From Siphonodentalium dalli (Eukaryota > Mollusca > Scaphopoda > Gadilida > Siphonodentaliidae): a stretch of DNA of 64,000 bases. Under the pieces are notes generated by a model. It made no database searches. It was given only the letters and a program-made list of their open reading frames with translations, and had not been told where the DNA came from. Positions within the stretch are counted from its first letter, which is position 1. Each line of letters opens with the position of its first letter. The position numbers were made by a program, and so were the translations under genes. The stretch covers positions 164,317,465 through 164,381,464 of the forward strand of contig CP136068.1 of assembly GCA_032622095.1 (NCBI GenBank), written 5' to 3'. This document shows, piece by piece, positions 55,359 to 64,000 of this stretch.

Positions 55359-55561
55359 GAAGTAGATTATGATGCGACGGAGTATTGCCTGCGGTGGATT
55401 TTTGGGTCATCATGCATAGGAGGCTATAATCATCTTGACCGTGTATACAGTCTTGAAAATCTAGTCGTCCACATGTACGGAAACATAGAACAGAAGATCG
55501 AGCTGCGAGCGGCTTTCCAGATATTAAACACCACCGCCTTCGACTTCACGAAAAACACCAG
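55359..55561 (+). CDS. MAEL: Maelstrom (MAEL), exon 7
   Basis: The acceptor atttcacag|GAAGTA and the donor AACACCAG|gtaacg give 203 bp, phase 0 in and phase 2 out. It encodes EVDYDATEYCLRWIFGSSC.., LDRVYSLENLVVHMYGNIEQ and AAFQILNTTAFDFTKNT(R). It aligns to human VNWCLKHMAKAS..LLTVEDLVVGIYQQ.. and WDYSSNTRCKWHEEND. The next exon should start with the C..H........C part of the family's metal-binding E-C-H-C set. I do not find it in the remaining 8.4 kb, so it lies beyond the window. Confidence 0.93.
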
Positions 55562-55790
55562 GTAACGTCACATTAAACACCACCGCCTTCGACTTCATGA
55601 AAAACACCAGGTAACATCACGTTAAACACCACAGCCTTCGACTTCACAAAAAACACCAGGTAACGTCACGTTTAACACCACCGCACTTCGACTTCACAAA
55701 AAACACCAGGTAACGTCACGGCTTTCCAGATATTAGACACCACCGCCTTCGACTTCAGGATAAACACCAGGTAACATCACGTTAGACCAA
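55548..55790 (+). repeat. Exon 7 end plus donor repeated five times (~50 bp)
   Basis: 'ttaaacaccaccgccttcga' + CACCAG|gtaac recurs with GT at 55562, 55611, 55660, 55710 and 55771. The last unit also includes 'ggctttccagatatta' from further upstream in the exon. All donors read gtaacg or gtaaca. Confidence 0.93.
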
Positions 55791-56203
55791 AGAAAAAATT
55801 ATTTGCAGTTTGGGTTTCCCTACAAACCCTATTTTAAACCCCCTACCCTAAAGTTTTTTTCATGGTTTTCAAGAAAATCTATTTAATATTTTCGCCAAGA
55901 ATTTCATAAAACACAAAAAACACATTTAATCAGCTCATAATAGGTTGATTTCTAGTAAAAGTATTGTGTAATATTAATATTTATACAAAAATAATCAAAA
56001 GTAGTTTTATATCAATCTTGCAGAGTAAAATACGAACATGAAAAGTCATAAAAAAAGTCAAAATAAAAATATTCATTAAAAAAATAAAATTACAAGCCGA
56101 CCTACCGACTCTATTTTTATTCTGCTTGTAACCCAAACCAAGACATTTAATTTTCTTTGGCCTTGGAGACGAAACGAAAAAATGTTATATGAACATGGTT
56201 CAT
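55791..56203. other. MAEL intron 7, AT-rich
   Basis: The phrases 'ccctaccctaaagttttttt' and 'ccgacctaccgactctattt' suggest an unclassified repeat. No exon was recognised. Confidence 0.35.
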
Positions 56204-56668
56204 TTTAGGCCTTAGTTCAATGTGCCTGTTATTTGCAGAATGAGGTCCCCAGAGGGTGAATTTAGTGATGCTAGCCCACATAGCAGGCTAGCATCACTAA
56301 ATTCACCCTCTGGGAACCACATTCTGCTTAGGCCTCATCTTCTCTGGAAAGTTTTTTTATTATCAACTTTCTATAAAACTTCTTCACATAGATTCTATTT
56401 CTTTTTTAGTTTAGTTTATTTTATCTATATTCCCAAATTGGCAGATGACACATTGCATAATCGAGTTTCCCAATGGGTGTACATCACAATATTCACCATT
56501 TGGGAACTTCAATCTGAGTCTATGTCTCCCATAGCAGATAAGCTTACCATGCAGAATGAGGTCCCCAGAGGGTGAATTTGGTGATGCTTACCCGCTATGC
56601 GGGATAGCGTCACTAAATTCACCCTCTGGAGACATTTCTGCAAATGACATGCACACTATAATCAGGCA
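56204..56668. mobile_element. CAAGCCTG MITE, complete but diverged
   Basis: Both hairpin arms are present (56240-56330, 56555-56640). 'catggttcatt' occurs just before (56194-56204) and just after (56667-56677), consistent with an 8-bp target duplication plus chance bases. Confidence 0.8.
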
Positions 56669-56689
56669 TGGTTCATTTGAACCTTCAAA

Positions 56690-56960
56690 TTATGGAGACT
56701 TATTTTGGAAGGAGTGATCTCCCCTATATAATATAACGAGTTATGTTGAGATATATAGACATTTCCAACAAGTTATGTTGGTATATAGAGTGATCTCCCC
56801 TATTATAGAGGATCTCCAACAAGTTATGTTGGGATATAAGATTTTATGAAACGAGTTTGATCAATTTGATTCACAACAAGTCATAGACGAGTTGTGATTC
56901 AAATTTATGAAGCGAGTTTCATAAAATATTATATCACATGAAACCCCATTATATCATTAA
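56690..56960. repeat. Short repeats and a foldback around 'gagttatgttg'
   Basis: 'caacaagttatgttg' phrases recur near 56768 and 56815. 'attttatgaaacgagtttga' and 'gaagcgagtttcataaaat' are inverted ends near 56842 and 56905. Confidence 0.6.
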
Positions 56961-57955
56961 AAAAGCCATTACATATTTCCTTATATGTCATTTGTGATGA
57001 ATAGGCGCATGCTTCTTGCCAACTTGGCATCGTGCAAACAAAATGACATTACATTGATCAACTCTTTAACAACTGGTGACGTGATTTGACATATTTTGCA
57101 TATGCCTGGACGTTCTATAATTAATACATCAAAATACGTCACCAGGTGTCCCGCAGCATTTGATATTAGGTGGCAAAGAGTTAAGGCAGAATAATACAAT
57201 TTTGGAAAGCTGCGCATGATACCAAGACCATAAGGCCCTGCGAATTGATTTGATGCAATTCGGAATCGTTTGTCTGATTCGATTCGATTCGAAATTGGCT
57301 GTCCTGCTTCAAATTTGATCGAATCTGTTCTCTCAGGTACATGTATATGTTTCTATAGACTACAGCTAGAGTACATACAACATTGCTCTTGTGCTAAGAA
57401 ACTTTGCGAGACTAGCAAACGTATGCACAGACAGAAAACACTGTCGCAAATGATCTATAAATAGAACGCAAATTATTTAATTCATTATAATCTCAGTAAG
57501 AATGATGTGAATCAAACATGACTACTGGATTCCAGGAGTTGATTGTCACAAGGGAATTACAGCCAAAGTCATTCGGAAAACCTCACAAGTCTCCATCGCA
57601 TATACCGGTATACTGCCATAGGTCAAGGAGTTCAGCATGATAGAATTCAAATGACAGATTTCATTTCAACACTGAGATCGATTAAGTTTGAGTTGCTGGT
57701 GACGGAAAAATATATAGTCCCCCAATTTGCATCTTTGTTTTGTGTCTATTTTCGTTACTGCAACGAAGTTGGACAATCATTGAACTTTAAGGAACAAAAC
57801 TATCATTTTGTATTATCTGGTGTTGGTTTCATGCATGGCTTTTCAAAACAGTATTAATCCACCTAATCATTGTATAAGACGTGATCATTTGTTGCCAAGT
57901 GATATGTAGCACGCACCTATTCATCACTAGTGATAGATAAGTAAATATGTAATGG
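56961..57955. other. Unassigned segment, possibly MAEL intron
   Basis: Near 57055-57185 'aactctttaacaactggtga' and 'tcaccaggtg' plus 'ggcaaagagttaa' form weak inverted ends. The 104-codon frame from 57543 does not resemble the missing MAEL exons. No feature was recognised. Confidence 0.35.
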
Positions 57956-58390
57956 CTTTTTAGCTCACCTGAGACGAAGTCTCCGTTGGAGCTATAGTCA
58001 TCACTCCTCGTCCGTCCATCCGTCGCTCCGTCCATCCGTCCGTCGCTCCGTCCATCCGTCCGTCAACAATTCTTTAAACATCTTCTCCTCTGAAACCATC
58101 AGACCGATTGGGTTTATATTTGGTGTGGATGTTCCCTAGGTGACTCTTATTCAGATTTGTTCAAATGAGGTCACCAAATCAAATAGTTTTGATGTCAGGA
58201 CCATAACTATTTTTCCACATAGTAATTCTTAAAACGACTTCTTTTCTGAAGTTGTCGGGCCGAATGGGTTCATATTTGGTATGAGGGTACCTTGGGTGAC
58301 TGTGGTTCAGATTTGTTCAAATGAGGTCACTGTGTCGAATGTTGGCGGAGCCAGTGACATAACTAAAAAATAAAAAAATAAAAATAAAAA
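57956..58390 (+). repeat. 'Tagctcacctgagacgaag' dispersed element
   Basis: It begins 'ttagctcacctgagacgaag' and 'gagctatagtcatcactcct'. It continues with 'cgtccatccgtcgctccg' tandem repeats and two 'agacttcttttctgaa' and 'gttcatatttggta' segments. This wording is widespread in bivalve genomes. A related copy is at 60120-60500. Confidence 0.7.
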
Positions 58391-58599
58391 TATTCAGGTT
58401 TAACTCCTTGCTCAATTTAACACACACATTTTTTTTAATAAATTTTTTTTTATAACATGTTATAAAATTTGAAAAACTCACATAATTATGTGATCACTCA
58501 GATCCAAGAGACACTACCCCCACCAGTGACAGCCCTGCCACTACTGCATGGAATATTTAAATGACAACACATGAGTGGGTTATGATCTCAGCTTTAATG

Positions 58600-59330
58600 A
58601 AATTATAAGCTTGTCCTGCAGATAGCCCATACGCATGGAAAACCAATTAAGCAGAGCCTTCGCTCTGACGAGAAGCCGAAGCAGAGAACGCTGAAGAAAT
58701 ACTGCTGTACAGCGCAGGCATGAGCATGGCCCGACGAGCTAAGGTACGATTCGGAGCCGGCGCCCAAGAATTGCTATGAGGCGCCCTAAGCAATAAGCAC
58801 ACACGGCCACCAGGGAGAAGCCCAACGAGTGCGACGCAGGAATGGCAGTAGAGACCACTGGACAGCCCAACTCCCTATGGCTAAGCACCGTGGTATGGGC
58901 GGGCAACACCAAAGTTACCCCTGCAGGACGCACCAAAGCTGGATCAATGGCACTGATGACACAGCACCTGAAAGGGAAAACAAACAGCAGCAACGAGATG
59001 CAAATACACAGGGCGCTAGGCCCAAAACAAAACAGGCATCACAGAACAATGAATATGGCGTGCCACTCGGGACGCCGAACAAAGCGGGGCATGGAGCTCC
59101 AAGGGGGGAGGGAGGGAGCGCGATGCGTATAATTCAAAAGTGAATTGCTTTCTCAGTTACCGGAAGGAGGCAGCATTCCGGGCGGATGTAAAATGCGGAC
59201 TTTAAGTTCGGCCGATACGGAACGGATCGTACCGAAAAACCGGAATGTCTGCCGGATGACAGGATCAAAGAACCACATAAATCACCCCGAACCTTATCGG
59301 CCCTGGGTGCATTATAACATCCTCTGAGTT
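58600..59330. other. GC-rich block of unknown origin
   Basis: It is clearly less AT-rich than its neighbours, with open frames of 84-104 codons on both strands. None shows a domain, and the plus-strand peptide is Gln/Asn/Lys/Gly-rich without a motif. It could be the 5' part of a retroelement or a captured fragment. Confidence 0.3.
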
Positions 59331-59377
59331 ATGAAACTTCAGTCTTCAATGAAATCACAGAAACTTTCCATTACCCA

Positions 59378-59400
59378 CCCCCCCCCCCCCCCCCCCCCCC
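59378..59400 (+). repeat. 23-base C run
   Basis: Uninterrupted poly(C) tract; its length may be approximate. Confidence 0.85.
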
Positions 59401-59658
59401 ACCCTCACAGGACCCCACCCTGCCAACAGCCCCTTCACCCATATCATATCACAACTTACCTCTCTCCAGAAGCAGTTATTATATCTGTCAATATTATATC
59501 TACCAGAGGACTCAGCTTCAGAGAGACACACAGTCAGGTCATTAATTGAGATCAGAATGACAGATTAGAGATTAGAATGTTATTGGACAGGTTTGTGTAA
59601 ACACTGCACTAGCAATGGTGCTTGTTGTTATTATCAAATTAAAACAAAATTATTTTCT

Positions 59659-60092
59659 CAAGCCTGAATTTAGTGTGTCTGACATTTGCAGAATGAGGTC
59701 CCCAGAGGGTGAATTTATTGTTGCTATCCTGTACAGCAGGCTAGAATCACCAAATACACCCTCCAGGAACCTCATTCTGCTTAGGCCTCATCTTCTGGGA
59801 AGTATCTTGAGTGTCAAATTGTTTTAGTTACTTTTTGACTTTTTCCATTCTGTTCAGTTTCTATGTCCCCTAATTTGCAAAAGATAAAATGCATAATTGA
59901 GGTTCTCAATGGGTGTGCATCACCAACTTCAACAGTAGAACTTCAATCTGTTTCTATGTTTCCCATGGCAGTTGAGGCCTAATCAGACTGAGTGTGAATT
60001 CAGTGATGCTAGCCTGCCTTGCGGAATAGTGTCATTCAATTCACCTTTTGGGGACCTCATTCTGCAAATGTCAGACACTAAATTCAGGCTTG
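59659..60092. mobile_element. CAAGCCTG MITE, complete
   Basis: CAAGCCTGAATTTAGTGTGT at the left and 'cactaaattcaggcttg' inverted at the right. Both hairpin arms are present. No target duplication was recognised because the right flank starts another repeat. Confidence 0.82.
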
Positions 60093-61800
60093 GCTGTTTC
60101 ATATTATTTTCTTAACCACCACTTATCCAGGTGTCCAGGTGAAGAAAAATTGGGGGGTATATTGGATTGAATTTGTCTTCTGTCTGTCAGGCAGTCCTTC
60201 TATCCATCTATCTGTTGGGATGTCTATCCATCTGTCTTTCAACAATTGTTTTCTTCTCCATATTAAAGACCAAATGTGTTTATATATTTTGGTGTGCATG
60301 TTCCCTAGGTGACTCACAATCAGATTTGTTCAAATAAGTTCATCAGATCAAATAGGTGCAAAGCCAGGACCATAACTGTTTCCCGCCATAGTAATTTTTA
60401 AAACAATTTCTTCTCAAGAACCATGGGGCCTATATAACTTATATTTGGTATGGAGGGGCCTTGGGTGACCGGGGTTCAGATTTGTTCAAATGGGGTCATT
60501 TTTAGGAAAAGAGGCCCCCAGAGGGTGAGGTGAATTCAGTGATGCTAGCCCACCTTGCGGAATAGTGTCATTAAATTCGCCGTTTGGGGACCTCATTCTG
60601 CAAAGGTCAGACACACTTAATACAGGCTTGCTGTTCCAAAATTATTTTCTTAACCACCACTTATCCAGGTGAAATCATACCCTGATTTTTCAAAGAAAAA
60701 TGGGGGGGGGGGGGGGTATATTGAATATTGGGGGGTATATTGATATTACTAGATAAATGGATCTCATAGATGGGGATTCACATTTGTTCTAATAGGGGCA
60801 GAGATAAGAGATTTAACTCTCCTCTATGCTGTTTGGTACTGGTATAATAATATTGATTTCCAGGCAGCCTGGGTGGGGGCAACGTTTGAGGCAATGGGTA
60901 GTGAGTGTAGAGGGGGTGGAGTTTTGACCCCCTACTTTAATCAAAATTTAAACAGTTGAAAATTTCATGCCTGATACAACATTAGTTGTAGATTAGATGT
61001 TCACACCAAAAAATTTCATGCCTGATACAACATTAGTTGTAGATTTTCCAATATTATTTTCTTAACCACCACTTATCCAGATGAAATCATGACCTTATTT
61101 TTCAAAGAAAATTTGGGGGGGGGGGGTATATAGGATATTGGGGGGTATATTGGTATTACTAGATGAATTGATCTCATAGTTGGGGATTTACATTTGGCAA
61201 TGGGGAGGGAGTGTAGAGGGGGTGGAGTTTTGACCCCCTACCTTGATCAAAATAAAAACAGTTGAAACTTTCATGCCTGATACAACATTAGTTGTAGTTT
61301 AGATGTTCACACTAAAAATCGGTTGGAACTGTTTTCATAGTTTGGTTTAATTCTCCAACATGTATGTTTTTAAATCACCAGTCCATATATGTTCCTACTT
61401 CAGGTTAAACTGTTGGACAGAATTGGCCACAAATTTTAACTTTATGGGGGTGTCAAGTTGGTAATTTTCAAATGGGGTCACCTGGTCAAATAGGGGCCAA
61501 GCGAATGACAGTTTTCCTCTTAATATGCTTCCTTCACAAGGATCATCAGGTCTATTTTACTGATATTTAGTATGAAGGGTTCTTTGGTGTCTGGGATTCA
61601 AATTTATTCAGATGGGGTCACCAGGTTAAATAGGGTGGGACCAGGGACATAACTGTATGTCTCTATAGTAATACTTAAAATGTCTTCTCAAGAGAGGTTG
61701 GACTATTTAGCTTACATATAGTATGGAGGATCCTTTAGTGTCTGAGATTCAGATTTGTTAACATGAGGTCAACCTGTTAAGAAATGACGGGGCTATGGGG
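60093..61800 (+). repeat. Composite of dispersed repeats, partly duplicated
   Basis: 'attattttcttaaccaccac' plus 'ttatccagg' starts three related segments (60102, 60641, 61049). Two of them continue with poly(G), 'ggtatattg.tattactaga' and 'catgcctgatacaacattag'. A CAAGCCTG MITE half copy is at 60510-60636. The 'gtctatccatctgtct' part near 60220 belongs to the bivalve-type element. Similar 'ttcagatttgttcaaatggg' phrases continue to 61760. Confidence 0.65.
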
Positions 61801-62187
61801 ACTTAACACTTTTGTGTCTAATAAAATCATTAAAATACAAAATTTATTAAAACATCTACCTTGGAACTACCTGACTGATTAATCTGACATACATGTATGG
61901 TGTTTTGGGTCCATGGATAATTGGGCTTCAAACATGTCTAAATGGTTTATAAAAAGGCGCTTGTGAGATTGGAAATTTCCAACAATTGAGAAAGTTTGAG
62001 ATGTCGGTTGTGAAATTCCAACCTAAGACTTGGGAGTCTGGAGCCCGGTCGGGAGGGGACTTGTTGAGCTGGAGGAGGGGGTGGGGTGATCAGTAGTGTA
62101 CAGTTCAAGGTAGATATTCACCGATCTACATACATGAAGCCTCTCTAGCCACATATCCTGTTTAGATCTACTTCTTTTAAAATGATT

Positions 62188-62290
62188 ATGAAAAGTTCTG
62201 ACTGTTGTGGTCTCCAGAGTCCCAGTCTTATCAGTCTTTGTAGTCTGGTGAGCGACCCCACAGTCTTTGACTGTCTTGTTTAATGATATA
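62188..62290 (-). repeat. Dispersed repeat, copy B
   Basis: Reverse complement of 15628-15752 (gactctggagaccacaac.gtc; gactgtggggtcgctcacca). Confidence 0.65.
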
Positions 62291-62345
62291 ATAGGGTTTC
62301 ATATGATATAGGTTGTTATTAATTAGATATGACATTTTTGTCCAG

Positions 62346-62600
62346 AATAGCATGTTATCGAGCTAGGCTAATATCGCCCTTAAACTGAGTAATAGAATAG
62401 CATGTTATCGAGCTAGGCTAATATCGCCCTTAAACTGAGTAATAGAATAGCATGTTATCGAGCTAGACTAATATCGCCCTTAAACTGAGTAATAGAATAG
62501 CATGTTATCGAGCTAGGCTAATATCGCCCTTAAACCGAGTAATAGAATAGCATGTTATCGAGCTAGGCTAATATCGCCCTTAAACTGAGTAATTTCGATT
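62346..62600. repeat. 50-bp tandem array, five copies
   Basis: The unit 'aatagcatgttatcgagcta' + 'ggctaatatcgcccttaaac' + 'tgagtaatag' is nearly identical in all copies, suggesting recent expansion. Confidence 0.93.
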
Positions 62601-62821
62601 TGCGACATCTCCAATCTGAGTAAAATGGATTTATGACAGCCGAAAATCTACTTCACTGCTATAAGATAATGTATAGGTATCCACTCCTATGAAAGAGTTG
62701 TCAGTTACTGAGAGACTAATATGAGGTTTCCTCGGGCTGATATCGGGACTAATATCAAACCAACCAAGTAATATCCTCTAAATACATTTTATAAACAGAT
62801 CTACATGTTTGTTTTATATAT

Positions 62822-63264
62822 AGGCCTGGATATTGTGTGTCTGACATTTGCAAAATGAGGTCCCCAGAGGGTGAATTCAGTAATGCTAACTTGAACAGCA
62901 GGCTAACATCACCAAATTCACCCTCTGGGAACCTCATTCTGCTTAGGCCTCATCTTCTGTGAAGTATCTATAGTCTCAAATTAACATTGTTTTTAGTCAC
63001 TTTTTCCCTTCTGTTCAGTTTCTATTTCCCTTATTTGCAGAAGATAAAATGCATAATTGAGGTGACTAATGGACGATCATCACCAACTTCAACTAGGGAA
63101 CTTCAATCTGACCCTAGATATCTCATAGCAGTTGAGGCCTAAACAGACTGAGATTCCCAGAGGGTGAATTTGGTATGCTAGCCCACCGTGCAGGATAGTG
63201 TTACTAAATTCACCTTCTGGGGGCCTCGATCCTTTGAATGACAAACACACTATAATCCAGGCTT
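62822..63264. mobile_element. CAAGCCTG MITE, complete
   Basis: The left end 'aggcctggatattgtgtgtc' and the right end 'acactataatccaggctt' are inverted. Both hairpin arms and the typical middle (ggcctcatcttctgtgaagt) are present. Confidence 0.8.
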
Positions 63265-63539
63265 CAATCATGACATTAAGGCTCAGAGAAACCACTTTAG
63301 GACAGCTTCAATGTGCTATCCTGTTTATTGCTGAAAGCACAAAGTTGGTTTCTTAGGAAATAAACTGCCTTCAAAACGGCTGAGTGGCTATTCAATTTCC
63401 CAAAAGTAATTTTGCTGTTATCGCTGTTGCCAACTGGAAATACTGGTAATTTTTGCCAATTTTTTTCCTGAAAGTTACCAATTAATTCTGGTTTGAAGGT
63501 ATTCAATTGAACACTAAGTTTTATATGCCCATTTGAAAA

Positions 63540-64000
63540 AACGGCTGTATTATGTGATTGGTCTGTCTAGAAGTCCGTCTGTCCATCCGTCTGCACGTGT
63601 GTCTGTCCATATTAGCAGTTTTGGTTTCCAGATAATAAATTTAGTTTGGGTTATTTTATCGGAACTAAATTTGGTATGTGAGTTTTCCAGACCAAATTAC
63701 AGGTCAAGTTCGATTTTGGGTTCGTTGACTTCATTCCGTTTATTTTGTATTGACATGGCTCTCTTCGACTTAGAATTTTCAATATTTGAGGTTTCTGGAT
63801 GATAACTTTAGTTTTGTTGATTTTATCAGAACCAAATTTGGTATGTGAGTTTTCCAGACCAAAATGCAGGTCAAGTTCGATTATGGGTTTGGTCCGAATA
63901 TTTTTTACTGACTTATGGCTCTTTTTGAATTAGAATTTTCAATATTTGAGGTTTCCAAATAACTTTAGTTTGGGTCATTTTATCGAAACCAAATTTGGTA
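63540..64000 (+). repeat. 'Gtccgtctgtcc' dispersed element, cut by right edge
   Basis: 'gtccgtctgtccatccgtc' near 63573 is followed by at least two tandem segments containing 'aaatttggtatgtgagtttt' (63668, 63835) and 'ccagaccaaa.t.caggtcaa'. It resembles 17590-17870 and 35900-37340. Confidence 0.65.

Noticed and set aside
57543-57857. 104-codon frame considered as the next MAEL exon
   Set aside because: It lacks the expected C..H........C pattern and the R-completing splice phase; no acceptor with matching phase precedes a similar peptide.

Overview
The window is eukaryotic, intron-rich, AT-rich and crowded with repeats. The two genes present, both recognised from exon translations, are animal genes. 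The dispersed repeats (poly-'gtccgtccgtcc' elements, 'tagctcacctgag' elements, many palindromic MITEs) are of a kind common in bivalve molluscs. A bivalve or related lophotrochozoan is therefore my inference; I cannot name a species.

Gene 1 lies on the minus strand at 6075-20528 and continues beyond the left edge. It is a METTL2/METTL8-type tRNA m3C methyltransferase. Exon 1 (20365-20528), exon 2 (12475-12566), exon 3 (about 7362-7622) and exon 4 (6075-6256) join in compatible phases. They carry the N-terminal family signature up to the first strand of SAM motif I. Gene 2 lies on the plus strand at 32450-55561 and continues beyond the right edge. It is maelstrom (MAEL), a piRNA-pathway and transposon-silencing factor. 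Seven exons (32450-32578, 39045-39161, 43808-43892, 45059-45217, 51305-51346, 52978-53120, 55359-55561) join in phase and give the HMG box plus the first half of the MAEL domain. The two genes are divergent, about 12 kb apart. No other convincing host gene was found.

Almost everything else is repeat. There are TTAA-flanked (piggyBac-like) MITEs sharing one palindrome, hAT-like elements with 8-bp target duplications, one of them with a decayed BED zinc finger, TA-flanked mariner-like MITEs, a 1-kb element with a 6-bp target duplication, two LINE remnants, a tRNA-derived SINE, a 5S-derived fragment, and tandem arrays of 22-119 bp.

The most unusual feature is in the MAEL introns. At four of the seven visible 5' splice sites (exons 3, 4, 6 and 7), DNA spanning the exon end and its GT donor is tandemly copied into the following intron. 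Exon 4 is extreme: its last ~86 coding bases plus donor recur 21 times at exactly 119-bp spacing (45132-47640). The acceptor side of exon 5 abuts a 780-bp pyrimidine-rich array, the acceptor of exon 7 has an 81-bp upstream duplicate, and METTL2 exon 2 has a ~51-bp duplication across its donor. Three donors (MAEL exons 2 and 6, probably METTL2 exon 3) have a TTAA MITE inserted with the target at intron position +9 or +10. A gene that restrains transposons thus has introns largely built from MITEs and from copies of its own splice-site regions.
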